Positions 1-8,672 are shown, counted from the stretch's first letter. The stretch is 13,101 bases of DNA from Lachnospiraceae bacterium (GCA_024699595.1 JAILPG010000095.1:1-13101); one strand, 5' to 3'. Program-made: numbers and translations. The notes: generated from the sequence alone by a model not told the origin.

Positions 1-419
1 GTCATAAACAGCAGTCTGTTCATGCCTTCAAGCTCGAATACGCACACATGAGACAGCGGCCTTCCGGTCCTTAATCCGACTTCCTTATCGAGAACGCTCT
101 TTAAAAAGGTCTTGGTATCCGGTACTCCCTTCATGTACATATCGGCTGTTCCGTCATGTACCAGGGATACGGCCTTTCGGCATGCAGCTTCCACATCGGG
201 CTCATCAATGATCTCAAAAGTGGAAATATCAATGCCTTCTTCCTTTGCGATAGCTTTCATCTTTTCAGCATCTCCGACGAGGATCGCATCTGCTATCCCA
301 AGTTCCTTTGCAGACGATACAGCCTCAAGGACATTTTTGTCCTGTGCTGCCGCTACAGAAACCTTCTTCATCGGGCAGGTTGAAAGCTTTTTCAAAAGAT
401 CGTCAAACGTTTTGCTCAT
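1..419 (-). CDS. ptb: Phosphate butyryltransferase, N-terminal part (runs off left edge)
   Basis: About 139 codons of a phosphate acyltransferase are visible; the 3' end lies outside the window. The protein begins MSKTFDDLLKKL and contains the family segments around residues 100-135: DMYMKGVPDTKTFLKSVLD, then GLRTGRPLSHVCVFE and LLFMT. These match the PTA/PTB family, and the short N-terminus and the SHVCVFE region fit butyryl rather than acetyl enzymes. Family role: butyryl-CoA plus phosphate to butyryl phosphate plus CoA, in the cytoplasm. The start is supported by an AAGGAG ribosome binding site at 431-436, which overlaps the stop codon of the upstream diguanylate cyclase, so the two genes are probably co-transcribed and may be translationally coupled. 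Proximity to the butyryl-CoA operon supports ptb over pta. A butyrate kinase gene would be expected next, beyond the window; that is inference. Confidence 0.88.
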   Translation of the reverse strand, partial: MSKTFDDLLKKLSTCPMKKVSVAAAQDKNVLEAVSSAKELGIADAILVGDAEKMKAIAKEEGIDISTFEIIDEPDVEAACRKAVSLVHDGTADMYMKGVPDTKTFLKSVLDKEVGLRTGRPLSHVCVFELEGMNRLLFM

Positions 420-434
420 TTTTAATTCTTCTCC

Positions 435-2327
435 TTATCTGTTTATAGTTACTGCTTCTTTTTCTTCATTCTCTATTTCTTCACTGTAGAAGGTAAACTG
501 ATCCTTACCGCTCCTCTTACAATGATAAAGAGCCTTGTCCGCTTTTTTGTACATATTCTCATAGGTATCATCTTTTTCATACTTCGAGATACCGATACTT
601 GAGGATATCGAGATGCGTATGGTCCCGTCCGTATATGTGTGCCTTACGCTGTTTAAGATGGCATTTGCCTTGACCTCGGCAAGATTTGAGGCGTTGCTCA
701 TATTTTCAGGCATTACCAAAAGCACCGCAAACTCATCTCCGCCTATCCTTCCGACATAGTCATACTCCGAGAATATCCTGCTAAGCTTGCTTGCAACATC
801 CACAAGGACATTATCACCTGTTGCATGCCCGAGGTTATCATTGACGGATTTGAAATTATCAAGATCTATTATGTAAAAATAGAAGGCTGCGGAAGGTTTT
901 TCCTTTATTACGGCATTGACCATATCCTCCATCGTGATCTTGTTAAGAAGTCCCGTAAGAAGGTCCGTCTCTGCCTTATTCTTAAGCGTCTGTTCCTGAG
1001 CGATCTCCTCATCGGAGTTTTGGATGTTTCCGACAACCTTCTCGGTCACGCCCTTGGAATTTTTCACGAATATTCCGCTCAACTTATACCAGCTGTAATC
1101 GTTTTCCTGATTTTTAACCCTTACCTCGGTGCTGAACTTGTTCTCTCCGTCCCTTGCCCTCTTTGTCAGTATCTTGATGATATCCTGATCATCGGGATGC
1201 AGTATATCAAGCAGCGTAACTATGTTGACGGTCCCAAGCGAAGCGATATCTGCACCGAAAGTCTGCTCCACGGCACCATCAAGCTCCATTGCCCTTGAGA
1301 CAGGGTTGTAGGTATAGGTTACGGCAAGCTTTTCCTTGTCTATCATGTCATATTTGGAATGCTGCTCATCCGCTTCGATCATATGCTTTATGATCTGTAT
1401 GACGAGAATGATCATTGCCGCGATAGTTGCAAGGATTATTATGAAAAATGTGCTGATGCCGCTTATTATATCATCATAAGGCGCATATGCTACATCTCTG
1501 TCAAGCGTCCTTATGATCATCCAGTCATGGATCCCTACGGGAAGATAGGTAAAATATTTATCATCATTATAGTATTTGTAGCCGTAGGAACCTGTATTGT
1601 TTTCCTGTATATCCTCTGCTATATCCTCAGGCTTTACATCATCGACAAAGGTATATCTATTCAAATAATAGGCCAGAGTCTTACCCTTTGACGAACGGTT
1701 GGAATTGGAGCTTACGGCAAAAATATTGGTCTCGTCATCGACAAGCATCAGATCTCCCTTGTCGAGAGTATGCAGATTAAGCATTTCCGCTATGTTATCA
1801 GGTAAAATGATGCCTGCAAGCACTCCCCTTATGCCAGCCTTGGTACGGATCGGAGTGCAGATGGCGATCGCATTCTGTCCTTCGGAAATGACTGCAGGCT
1901 CTGATGATATCTCCGTACGTCCTTCCTTTGCTGCGATAAAAGCTTCCCAGTCTGCAACATTTCCGTCCTCGCTCTCTCCGAGAGTGCGGGGATTTCCTTC
2001 AATATCAACATAGCTGAAAGAATTGAAATAACCCTTGCTTGCGATATCGTTTGCGGATCGTAATATCTCCGTTGCATCAGAAAGATCCTCATTTTCGATC
2101 TGCCCTGCGATCCTTTCGAGAATTATCTTCTGCTCTTCAAGCTTTTCCGCAAAAGCCTCGCCGTATACTCTCGTAAGCCTCGTTGATTCCTCTTTGATGT
2201 TCTTCTCAACCCCGCTTATGAGATTCTTATACACCAGAGTCATGGAGATGATGATTATGACTGAGATCAGTATCAGTATAAAGTAGTATCTGTTTTTTCT
2301 GGAAAAAAAACCGGACATTCCACGCAT
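435..2327 (-). CDS. Membrane diguanylate cyclase: dCache-like sensor, PAS-like, GGDEF
   Basis: A 630-residue signalling protein expected to make cyclic di-GMP from two GTP. Visible layout: first membrane helix about residues 14-34, an extracytoplasmic region of about 250 residues (probably dCache, a small-molecule sensor), second helix about 289-313, a PAS-like region about 330-440 (ending YSWYKLSGIF and the following strand), then the GGDEF domain about 453-615. The cyclase motifs are intact: DLLTGLLNK (455-463), DLDNFK (488-493) and GGDEF (529-533), so it is likely active. The product-inhibition I-site (RxxD five residues before GGDEF) reads SEYD at 520-523; the arginine is missing, so canonical feedback inhibition is unlikely. 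The start has GGAG at 2335-2338, seven bases upstream; an internal Met at codon 4 is a weaker alternative. It has its own predicted promoter and precedes ptb by only 15 bases. The ligand cannot be told from sequence. Confidence 0.93.
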   Translation of the reverse strand: MRGMSGFFSRKNRYYFILILISVIIIISMTLVYKNLISGVEKNIKEESTRLTRVYGEAFAEKLEEQKIILERIAGQIENEDLSDATEILRSANDIASKGYFNSFSYVDIEGNPRTLGESEDGNVADWEAFIAAKEGRTEISSEPAVISEGQNAIAICTPIRTKAGIRGVLAGIILPDNIAEMLNLHTLDKGDLMLVDDETNIFAVSSNSNRSSKGKTLAYYLNRYTFVDDVKPEDIAEDIQENNTGSYGYKYYNDDKYFTYLPVGIHDWMIIRTLDRDVAYAPYDDIISGISTFFIIILATIAAMIILVIQIIKHMIEADEQHSKYDMIDKEKLAVTYTYNPVSRAMELDGAVEQTFGADIASLGTVNIVTLLDILHPDDQDIIKILTKRARDGENKFSTEVRVKNQENDYSWYKLSGIFVKNSKGVTEKVVGNIQNSDEEIAQEQTLKNKAETDLLTGLLNKITMEDMVNAVIKEKPSAAFYFYIIDLDNFKSVNDNLGHATGDNVLVDVASKLSRIFSEYDYVGRIGGDEFAVLLVMPENMSNASNLAEVKANAILNSVRHTYTDGTIRISISSSIGISKYEKDDTYENMYKKADKALYHCKRSGKDQFTFYSEEIENEEKEAVTINR

Positions 2328-2400
2328 ATGTTTTCTCCGAAACTATCTGCATCCGGACCCGAAAGATCACAGTCGGGCCGAAATCACCGCATACACAGAG

Positions 2401-2429
2401 ATTTTACCACTTTTGGGCAGAAATGTGAA
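2401..2429 (-). promoter_or_regulatory. Predicted sigma-A promoter for the diguanylate cyclase-ptb unit
   Basis: On the minus strand, TTCACA (2424-2429, 5/6 to TTGACA), a 17-bp spacer and TAAAAT (2401-2406, 5/6) preceded by TGG, an extended -10. Transcription would start near 2394, giving a leader of about 67 nt before the cyclase ATG. The -35 box begins one base after the T-tract of the etfA terminator, so the two units are separated very economically. Confidence 0.6.
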
Positions 2430-2430
2430 G

Positions 2431-2463
2431 AAAAAAGCTGTCGTGCAAAGCCTGCACGACAGC
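2431..2463 (-). terminator. Rho-independent terminator of the thl-etfA operon
   Basis: Perfect 11-bp inverted repeat GCTGTCGTGCA (2437-2447) and TGCACGACAGC (2453-2463) with a 5-base loop, followed on the minus strand by six T residues (complement of 2431-2436). It lies 27 bases after the etfA stop codon. The other side carries CTCTTTTTA, so it may also work weakly on the plus strand. Confidence 0.93.
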
Positions 2464-2490
2464 CCTCTTTTTATCATTCAGTTTCCAGTC

Positions 2491-3543
2491 TTACTGCTTC
2501 TTAGCCATCTCGGCCTTGATCTTTGCGGTAAGCTCGGGAACGATCTTGTTGAGATCTCCGACTACGCCGTAATCTGCAACATCAAAGATCGGAGCATCCT
2601 CGTCCTTGTTGATAGCTACGATGATATCTGACTCTTCCATTCCTGCTACGTGCTGGATGGCACCTGAGATACCGATAGCAAAATATACATTGGGACGAAC
2701 GGTCTTACCGGTCTGACCTACCTGCAGATCCTTGGGCTTCCAGCCTGAATCTACGACTGCACGCGAACATGATACTGTTCCGCCGATAGCCTCTGCAAGA
2801 TCCTCAAGGATCTTGAAGTTCTCGGGTGAACCGACTCCTCTTCCGCCTGATACAAGGATCTTTGCATCCATGATATCAACGGTATCAGAAACAGCCTTAA
2901 CGACCTCTTTAATGGTCACATATTTGCTGTTTACGGTAAATCCGGGATTATACTCTATTATCTCAGCCTTTGCGCCCTTAACCGGCTCGATCTTCTGCAT
3001 AACGCCGGGTCTTACAGTTGCCATCTGGGGACGGTTGTTGGGGCAGGCAATGGTTGCTATGGTATTTCCACCAAATGCCGGACGGGTCATAAGCAGCTGA
3101 TTGTGCTTCTGCTCGTCTTCTTTTCCGGGAATCGGCTGTAACGGGAAATCACCTATGTCAAGTACTGTACAGTCTGCCGTAAGACCTGTTGCCACTCTTG
3201 CGGATACTGTAGGACCAAGGTCTCTTCCGATTGCTGTTGCGCCCACAAGCATGATGTCGGGCTTGTATTCGTTGATTACGGATGCAAGTGCATGAGCATA
3301 GGGCTCTGTTCTGTATTCCTTAAGCTCGGGATCATCCACAAGGATAACCCTGTCTGCACCGTACTCTGCGAGTGAATCGCAAAGATCCTTAACGCCGGAT
3401 CCGATCAGAACTGCCGTAACCTCTGTGTTAAGGGGCTTTGCAAGCTCTTTTGCCTTTCCGAGTAACTCGTATGAAATGCCGCTGATCTTGTTGTCAACCT
3501 GCTGGGCAAATACAAATACGCCTTTATATTCTTCTAAATTCAT
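2491..3543 (-). CDS. etfA: Electron transfer flavoprotein subunit alpha
   Basis: 350 residues, normal length for EtfA, with no N-terminal ferredoxin extension. The N-terminal half (about 1-190) is the ETF fold. The C-terminal FAD-binding domain carries SGGRG (232-236), GQTGKTV (276-282), GISGAIQH (291-298) and a KDEDAPIF segment (about 313-320). With EtfB it passes electrons to Bcd; in butyrate-forming clostridia the Bcd-EtfAB complex couples crotonyl-CoA reduction by NADH to ferredoxin reduction (established for the family, inferred here). The open frame extends to a GTG at 3555, but AAGGTGG (3552-3558) overlaps that codon and is well placed, 8 bases upstream, for the ATG at 3543, so I use the ATG. 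It is the last gene of the operon, 26 bases after etfB and just before the terminator. Confidence 0.95.
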   Translation of the reverse strand: MNLEEYKGVFVFAQQVDNKISGISYELLGKAKELAKPLNTEVTAVLIGSGVKDLCDSLAEYGADRVILVDDPELKEYRTEPYAHALASVINEYKPDIMLVGATAIGRDLGPTVSARVATGLTADCTVLDIGDFPLQPIPGKEDEQKHNQLLMTRPAFGGNTIATIACPNNRPQMATVRPGVMQKIEPVKGAKAEIIEYNPGFTVNSKYVTIKEVVKAVSDTVDIMDAKILVSGGRGVGSPENFKILEDLAEAIGGTVSCSRAVVDSGWKPKDLQVGQTGKTVRPNVYFAIGISGAIQHVAGMEESDIIVAINKDEDAPIFDVADYGVVGDLNKIVPELTAKIKAEMAKKQ

Positions 3544-3569
3544 CCTTTTCACCACCTTCTATGCTCTGA

Positions 3570-4355
3570 TTAAATCACATGCTTTTCCTTAAGCTTGCCA
3601 ACGATATAGTCAACTGCCTCACCCGGAGAATCCGGAGCAACCTTTTCGCCTGCTCCCTTCCTTACCTTGTCGGAAGCCTTGGCGATCTTGGTAGGTGAGC
3701 CTGCAAGACCTATATTGGCATCATCAAGATCCTTAAGATCTGCTCTTCCCCAGGTGGTGATCTCTGCATTTACTGCATCAAAGATACCGCCGGGTGTCAT
3801 GTATCTGGGGTCATTGAGCTCGGAAAGAGCCGTGATAAGACAGGGCATCTTAGCTTCAAGGACATGATATCTGTCATCGTACTGACGCTTTACTATAACC
3901 TTGTCTCCCTCGATCTTGAGATCCTGTGTATAGGATATTACGGGAAGTCCGAGGTGCTCAGCGATCTGAGGACCTACCTGAGCGGTATCACCGTCGATAG
4001 CCTGACGGCCGGTGATGATCAGATCATACTCAAGGTTTCTGATACCTGCTGCTATTGTTGAAGAGGTAGCCCATGTATCAGCTCCTCCAAGTACTCTGTC
4101 AGTGATGAGAACAGCCTTGTCAGCACCCATTGCAAGAGCTTCACGAAGAACGTCTGCAGCCTTCGGAAGTCCCATTGTGATGACCGTTACCTCAGCACCA
4201 TACTGATCCTTTAATCGCAGTGCTGCCTCAAGACCCGCCTTGTCATCAGGGTTCATGATAGCAAGCATTGCTGCTCTGTCGAGTGTTCCGTCGGGATTGA
4301 ACTTAACGCCGCCCTTTGTATCCGGAACCTGTTTGATACAAACTATAACTTTCAC
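3570..4355 (-). CDS. etfB: Electron transfer flavoprotein subunit beta
   Basis: 261 residues, full length. It starts MKVIVCIKQVPDTKGGVKFN and carries the EtfB hallmark GRQAIDGDTAQVGP at about 116-129 and a later DPRYMTPGGI segment. EtfB holds the flavin that takes electrons from NADH in bifurcating ETFs; whether this one bifurcates is inferred from its operon with bcd and from the anaerobic pathway, not proved by a single residue. The start codon is GTG (4353-4355), supported by GGAGG at 4365-4369 nine bases upstream; no in-frame ATG is as well placed. It lies 37 bases after bcd and 26 before etfA, in the usual order bcd-etfB-etfA. Confidence 0.96.
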   Translation of the reverse strand: MKVIVCIKQVPDTKGGVKFNPDGTLDRAAMLAIMNPDDKAGLEAALRLKDQYGAEVTVITMGLPKAADVLREALAMGADKAVLITDRVLGGADTWATSSTIAAGIRNLEYDLIITGRQAIDGDTAQVGPQIAEHLGLPVISYTQDLKIEGDKVIVKRQYDDRYHVLEAKMPCLITALSELNDPRYMTPGGIFDAVNAEITTWGRADLKDLDDANIGLAGSPTKIAKASDKVRKGAGEKVAPDSPGEAVDYIVGKLKEKHVI

Positions 4356-4392
4356 GATGTATTTCCTCCATTAATGTTTATTTACAGTTATA

Positions 4393-5559
4393 TTACTTGA
4401 GAAGATTGGCACTGATTACCATTCTCTGAACTTCACTGGTTCCTTCATAGATCTCGGTGATCTTTGCATCCCTCATCATACGCTCAACGTCGTATTCCTT
4501 AATGTATCCGTATCCGCCGTGAAGCTGTACTGCCTTGGTGGTAACTTCCATAGCTACCTCTGCAGCGTAAAGCTTTGCCATTGCAGCCTCTACAGAGTAA
4601 GAGATCTTGGGATTTGTCCTGTATTCGTCTTTCTTTCTTGCAGCCTTGTACACGAGAAGCTTTGCTGCCTCAACCTTGGTAGCCATGTCAGCAAGCTGGA
4701 ACTGTGTATTCTGGAAAGCTCCGATGGCCTTTCCAAACTGCTTTCTCTCGTTAACATAGTTGATAGTGGTCTCAAGAGCGCCCTCTGCAAGTCCCAGAGC
4801 CTGTGCGGCTATTCCGATACGTCCGCCGTCCAGGGTATGCATTGCGATGTTAAAGCCCTTGCCCTGCTGTCCGAGAAGGTTGTCCTTGGGGATCCTGCAG
4901 TCGGTGAAGATAAGCTCATAGGTTGATGAACCGCAGATACCCATCTTGTTTTCCTTGGTACCGAAGGTAAATCCGGGTGTTCCCTTTTCAACGATAAAGG
5001 CTGAGATCTCCTTCATCATCTTTCCGCGCTTTTCAATTTTTCCTGTTACAGCAAAGATAACGTAAACGTCTGCTTCCTTACCGTTTGTGATAAAGCACTT
5101 GGAGCCGTTTAATACCCACTCGTCACCGTCAAGTACTGCCTTGGTCTGCTGACCCTGTGCGTCTGTTCCTGCACCGGGCTCGGTAAGACCGAATGCTCCG
5201 AGCTTCTCACCCTTTGCAAGGGGTATGAGATATTTTTCCTTCTGTGCGTCTGTTCCGTAGGTCATTATGGGATCCACGCAGAGTGAAGTATGAGCTGATA
5301 CGATAACGCCTGTGGTACCGCAAACTTTTGAGAGCTCCTCAACACACATAACGTATGTGAGAATGTCACAGCCCTGGCCGCCCATCTCCTTGGGAACGGG
5401 GATTCCAAGGAAACCGTACTTTGCCATTTTTTCTACCGTCTCTCTCGGAAATCTGTGATTCTCATCTATTTCCTGGGCAAGCGGCTTTACTTCCTTTTCG
5501 GCAAAATCCTTAAAAAGCTGTCTTGCCATTTCATTTTCTTTAGCTAAAGTAAAATCCAT
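4393..5559 (-). CDS. bcd: Butyryl-CoA dehydrogenase (short-chain acyl-CoA dehydrogenase)
   Basis: 388 residues, full length for the acyl-CoA dehydrogenase family. It reduces crotonyl-CoA to butyryl-CoA using FAD, with electrons from EtfAB. Visible signatures are GAFGLTEPGAGTDA (about 121-134, flavin and substrate binding), ERKQFGKAIGAFQ (about 271-283), and near the C-terminus RDAKITEIYEGTSEVQR, whose Glu372 (YEGTSE) corresponds to the catalytic base. A perfect AGGAGG at 5571-5576 lies 11 bases before the ATG. It is 23 bases after hbd. Sequence alone could also fit another short-chain acyl-CoA dehydrogenase, but the operon makes the butyrate role close to certain. Confidence 0.96.
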   Translation of the reverse strand: MDFTLAKENEMARQLFKDFAEKEVKPLAQEIDENHRFPRETVEKMAKYGFLGIPVPKEMGGQGCDILTYVMCVEELSKVCGTTGVIVSAHTSLCVDPIMTYGTDAQKEKYLIPLAKGEKLGAFGLTEPGAGTDAQGQQTKAVLDGDEWVLNGSKCFITNGKEADVYVIFAVTGKIEKRGKMMKEISAFIVEKGTPGFTFGTKENKMGICGSSTYELIFTDCRIPKDNLLGQQGKGFNIAMHTLDGGRIGIAAQALGLAEGALETTINYVNERKQFGKAIGAFQNTQFQLADMATKVEAAKLLVYKAARKKDEYRTNPKISYSVEAAMAKLYAAEVAMEVTTKAVQLHGGYGYIKEYDVERMMRDAKITEIYEGTSEVQRMVISANLLK

Positions 5560-5582
5560 GATCTGTAAATCCTCCTAAATAT

Positions 5583-6422
5583 TTATTTGCTGTAGTCAAA
5601 GAATCCGATTCCGGTCTTCTTGCCAAGCTTCTTTTCCTCTACCATCTTCTTAAGCAGCGGCTGAGGTGCATACTTCTCATCGCCTGTCTCGGTATGGAGC
5701 ACTTCCATGATAGCAAGACAGATGTCAAGTCCGATAAGGTCAGCAAGATGAAGGGGTCCCATGGGATGTGAAGCACCAAGCTGCATTGCGATATCGATAT
5801 CCTCTGCTGATGCTGTTCCTGCATCAAATACTCCGATAGCTTCGTTGATCATGGGGATGAGGATCCTGTTTACAACGAATCCGGGAGCTTCCTTAACCTC
5901 TACTGGAGTCTTTCCGATCTCAGTTGCGATAGCCTTGATCTTATCAACCATATCCTGAGGAGTATTCTCGCCCTTTATTACCTCTACAAGCTTCATCCTG
6001 TCAGCAGGATTGAAGAAATGCATACCGATCATGGGTCTGTCAAGTCCCTCACCGATCTTTGTGATCGAGAGTGAAGAAGTGTTTGATGCGAACATGCAGT
6101 CCTTCTTTACTATTCCCATAAGCTCCTTAAAGATCGACTGCTTGATCTCCATTTTTTCAAGAGCAACCTCTACAATAAGATCGCAGTCGGTACAGATATT
6201 GTTAAGACCGATAGTGATCTTTGAAAGAATCTCATCAGCCTTTTCCCTTGTGATCTTTTCCTTGCCAACAAGAAAATCCATGTTCTTTTTGATCTTATTA
6301 AGACCGCCTTCTGCATATTCTTCCTTGATATCGCAGAGACATACTTCATAACCGTCAGTCATCGCAAATGCCTGAGCGATACCTGAACCCATTGTTCCGG
6401 CGCCGATAACACCAACCTTCAT
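5583..6422 (-). CDS. hbd: 3-hydroxybutyryl-CoA dehydrogenase
   Basis: 279 residues, close to the usual length of about 280. It reduces acetoacetyl-CoA to 3-hydroxybutyryl-CoA. The N-terminal Rossmann motif is GAGTMG (7-12); Asp31 (in LCDIKEE) sits at the end of the second strand, which favours NADH over NADPH. Catalytic His135 lies in MIGMHFFNPAD and its partner Glu147 in KLVEVIKG; the C-terminal domain ends GKKTGIGFFDYSK. AGGAGG lies about seven bases before the ATG. The intergenic region behind crt contains a strong hairpin (6457-6483) that the ribosome binding site follows. Confidence 0.97.
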   Translation of the reverse strand: MKVGVIGAGTMGSGIAQAFAMTDGYEVCLCDIKEEYAEGGLNKIKKNMDFLVGKEKITREKADEILSKITIGLNNICTDCDLIVEVALEKMEIKQSIFKELMGIVKKDCMFASNTSSLSITKIGEGLDRPMIGMHFFNPADRMKLVEVIKGENTPQDMVDKIKAIATEIGKTPVEVKEAPGFVVNRILIPMINEAIGVFDAGTASAEDIDIAMQLGASHPMGPLHLADLIGLDICLAIMEVLHTETGDEKYAPQPLLKKMVEEKKLGKKTGIGFFDYSK

Positions 6423-6456
6423 TTTTGTTCCTCCTTAAACATTCTTTTATCATAAG

Positions 6457-6483
6457 GGAAACGCTGATAGTATCAGCGTTTCC
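6457..6483 (-). other. Intercistronic hairpin between crt and hbd
   Basis: GGAAACGCTGATA (6457-6469) and its exact reverse complement (6471-6483) form a 12-13 bp stem with a tiny loop, six bases after the crt stop codon. No T-tract follows on the minus strand, so it does not look like a terminator. It probably protects or marks processed mRNA ends; that role is inference. Confidence 0.8.
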
Positions 6484-6489
6484 TCAGGA

Positions 6490-7323
6490 CTATTTATTTA
6501 CGAAATCAACGATCTTAACCTTGGTGGGATCGTCCTTCTTCTTAAGGAAATTGCCCATTCCGGCTCTCTGATCCTCTGTCTCAAAGCAGTCACCGAAAAG
6601 CTTCTCCTCGATAACGAGAGCCTCGTCCATATCTGCCTCAAGTCCGTCGTTAATAGCCTTCTTGCAGTTACGTACCGCGATGGGTGCATTCTTTGCGATA
6701 GTAGAAGCCATCTTCTCTGCTGCAGCCATGAGCTTATCCTTTGCGGACACGGTCTCATTACCTTCCTCATCCTTGTCAGCCTTTACGACTTCGTTTACAA
6801 GGCCTATCCTTAATGCTTCATCAGCCTTGATATTCCTTGCGGTATAGATCATCTGCTTGGCCATGCCTGCACCGACAAGCCTTGCAAGCCTCTGTGTGCC
6901 GCCAAAGCCGGGTGTTATGCCAAGACCTACCTCGGGCTGACCAAACATTGCGGTCTCCGAGCAGATCCTTATGTCACAGCTCATTGAAAGCTCACAGCCG
7001 CCGCCGAGAGCAAAGCCGTTTACTGCAGCGATAACGGGGATAGGGAAGGTCTCAAGCTTTCTGAAAACATCATTTCCCTTCTTGCCGAAAGCCTCTCCCT
7101 CAGCCTTGGTAAGGGTGCTCATCTCTCCGATATCTGCGCCTGCAACAAAGGCCTTCTCACCTGCACCTGTGATGATAAGACATCTTACCGCATCTAAATC
7201 GACTGCATCAAGAGTCTCGTTAAGCTCGTCAAGCACCTGTGAATTAAGTGCGTTCAAAGCCTTCTCACGATTGATCGTGATGATCGCGATCTTATCCTTT
7301 ACCTCATATAAAATGTATTCCAT
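6490..7323 (-). CDS. crt: Crotonase (3-hydroxybutyryl-CoA dehydratase)
   Basis: 277 residues of the enoyl-CoA hydratase/isomerase family; it dehydrates 3-hydroxybutyryl-CoA to crotonyl-CoA. The oxyanion-hole segment FVAGADIGEM (about 59-68) is present, and both catalytic glutamates are conserved: Glu111 in GGGCELSM and Glu131 in FGQPEVGLG. The protein is about 15-20 residues longer than typical crotonases because of an acidic insert, KADKDEEGNETVSAKD, in the C-terminal third and a tail ending KVKIVDFVNK. The open frame has an ATG at 7329, but AGGAG (7332-7336) is only two bases from it and eight from the ATG at 7323, so I start at 7323 (MEYILYEV). It is the second gene of the operon, with hairpins on both sides. 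Confidence 0.95.
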   Translation of the reverse strand: MEYILYEVKDKIAIITINREKALNALNSQVLDELNETLDAVDLDAVRCLIITGAGEKAFVAGADIGEMSTLTKAEGEAFGKKGNDVFRKLETFPIPVIAAVNGFALGGGCELSMSCDIRICSETAMFGQPEVGLGITPGFGGTQRLARLVGAGMAKQMIYTARNIKADEALRIGLVNEVVKADKDEEGNETVSAKDKLMAAAEKMASTIAKNAPIAVRNCKKAINDGLEADMDEALVIEEKLFGDCFETEDQRAGMGNFLKKKDDPTKVKIVDFVNK

Positions 7324-7374
7324 ACTCATGTCTCCTGTAGTGTATGATAATTTTTACTCTTTTGCGATGCCTGA

Positions 7375-7395
7375 GCATGGCAGTTTGTGCCATGC
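7375..7395 (-). other. Intercistronic hairpin between thl and crt
   Basis: GCATGGCA (7375-7382) and TGCCATGC (7388-7395) form an 8-bp stem with loop GTTTG; a longer alternative pairing uses GAGCAT and ATGCTC around it. It begins about 10 bases after the thl stop codon and has no T-tract, so it parallels the crt-hbd hairpin and is not a convincing terminator. Confidence 0.7.
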
Positions 7396-7405
7396 ATGCT
7401 CACTA

Positions 7406-8599
7406 TTAGTCTCTCTCTACGATGGTTGCGCAGCCCATGCCGCCGCCGATACAAAGTGTTGCAAGACCCTTCTTTGCATCTCTCTTTTCCATTGCATGAA
7501 GCAGTGTGCAGAGGATACGTGCTCCTGATGCTCCTACGGGATGACCGAGAGCTATTGCTCCGCCGTTAACATTTAACTTATCAAGATCAAAGCCAAGCTC
7601 CTTGCCTACTGCTACAGACTGTGCTGCGAAAGCTTCGTTAGCCTCGATAAGATCAAAATCAGAAACCTTATAACCGGTCTTTGCAAGAACCTTCTTGGTT
7701 GCTGCTACAGGACCGATACCCATTACCTCGGGACGTACGCCAGCAAGAGCGCCTGCTACCCATGTAGCCATAGGCTTTACTCCAAGCTCTTTTGCCTTCT
7801 CTTCGCTCATTACAACGATAGCAGCTGCACCGTCGTTGATTCCCGAAGCATTACCTGCTGTTACAAATCCGTCGGGATTGATGGGCTTAAGCTTCTGAAG
7901 TCCTTCGATCGTTGATCCGGGACGAGGGCCCTCATCAACCTTGAACTCAACCATTTCTTTCTTCTGCTTTACCATAACGGGAACTATCTCATCCTCGAAT
8001 GCTCCGTTTTCAATGGCTGCGCAGGCCTTTAACTGTGACTTAAGTGAGAACTCATCAAGCTCTTCCCTTGTAAGATTCCACTCTCTTGCTATATTGTCAG
8101 CAGTTGTTATCATATGATAATCATTGAATGCATCCCAGAGAGCATCTGTTATCATGGTATCTACCAAAGCGCCCTGACTCTGATCGGGACGGAGCATCCT
8201 GTAGCCGTAACGTCCGTTAGGGATAGCAAACGGAGCCATTGACATATTCTCCATACCGCCTGCAACCACTACATCGGCATCGCCTGCAAGGATCATCTGA
8301 GCTGCCTGGTTTACGCAGTTAAGACCTGATCCGCAGACAACGTTTGTTGTAACAGCGGGAACCTCAATGGGAATGCCGGCCTTGATCGATGCCTGACGTG
8401 CAACATTCTGTCCGAGACCTGCCTGGATAACGCAGCCCATGTATACATGCTCAACCTTGTCAGCGGGAACTCCGGCTCTGTTTAAAGCCTCTTTGATAAC
8501 GATCGCACCGAGCTCAACCGCCGGTGTCTTGGATAATGAACCGCCCATTGTACCTATAGCCGTACGACAGGCACCTGCTAATACAACCTTTTTTGCCAT
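7406..8599 (-). CDS. thl: Acetyl-CoA C-acetyltransferase (thiolase)
   Basis: 397 residues, full length for biosynthetic thiolases. It condenses two acetyl-CoA to acetoacetyl-CoA, the first committed step to butyrate. The nucleophile is Cys89 in NVVCGSGLN; the other catalytic residues are His353 in [12 protein letters not shown] and Cys383 in [15 protein letters not shown] (321-327) is also conserved. GGAGGT lies six bases before the ATG. It is the promoter-proximal gene of the operon, with a leader of about 80 nt that contains the putative Rex operator. Degradative 3-ketoacyl-CoA thiolase is the family alternative, but the operon points to synthesis. Confidence 0.97.
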   Translation of the reverse strand: MAKKVVLAGACRTAIGTMGGSLSKTPAVELGAIVIKEALNRAGVPADKVEHVYMGCVIQAGLGQNVARQASIKAGIPIEVPAVTTNVVCGSGLNCVNQAAQMILAGDADVVVAGGMENMSMAPFAIPNGRYGYRMLRPDQSQGALVDTMITDALWDAFNDYHMITTADNIAREWNLTREELDEFSLKSQLKACAAIENGAFEDEIVPVMVKQKKEMVEFKVDEGPRPGSTIEGLQKLKPINPDGFVTAGNASGINDGAAAIVVMSEEKAKELGVKPMATWVAGALAGVRPEVMGIGPVAATKKVLAKTGYKVSDFDLIEANEAFAAQSVAVGKELGFDLDKLNVNGGAIALGHPVGASGARILCTLLHAMEKRDAKKGLATLCIGGGMGCATIVERD

Positions 8600-8654
8600 G
8601 TGATTACCTCCGGAAATTGATTTTTACATATATAGAAATGAAAAAAATAAAAGA

Positions 8655-8672
8655 TTGTTATTTTTTTAACAG
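8655..8672 (-). promoter_or_regulatory. Putative Rex operator upstream of thl
   Basis: The 18-mer TTGTTATTTTTTTAACAG (plus strand) matches 12 of 14 fixed positions of the Rex consensus TTGTTAANNNNTTAACAA. It sits at about +6 to +24 relative to the predicted thl start, a good place for repression. Rex is known to repress thl/crt and related fermentation genes in clostridia when NADH is low relative to NAD+. The same bases can form a weak A/T-rich hairpin, so an attenuator is a less likely reading. Confidence 0.6.
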
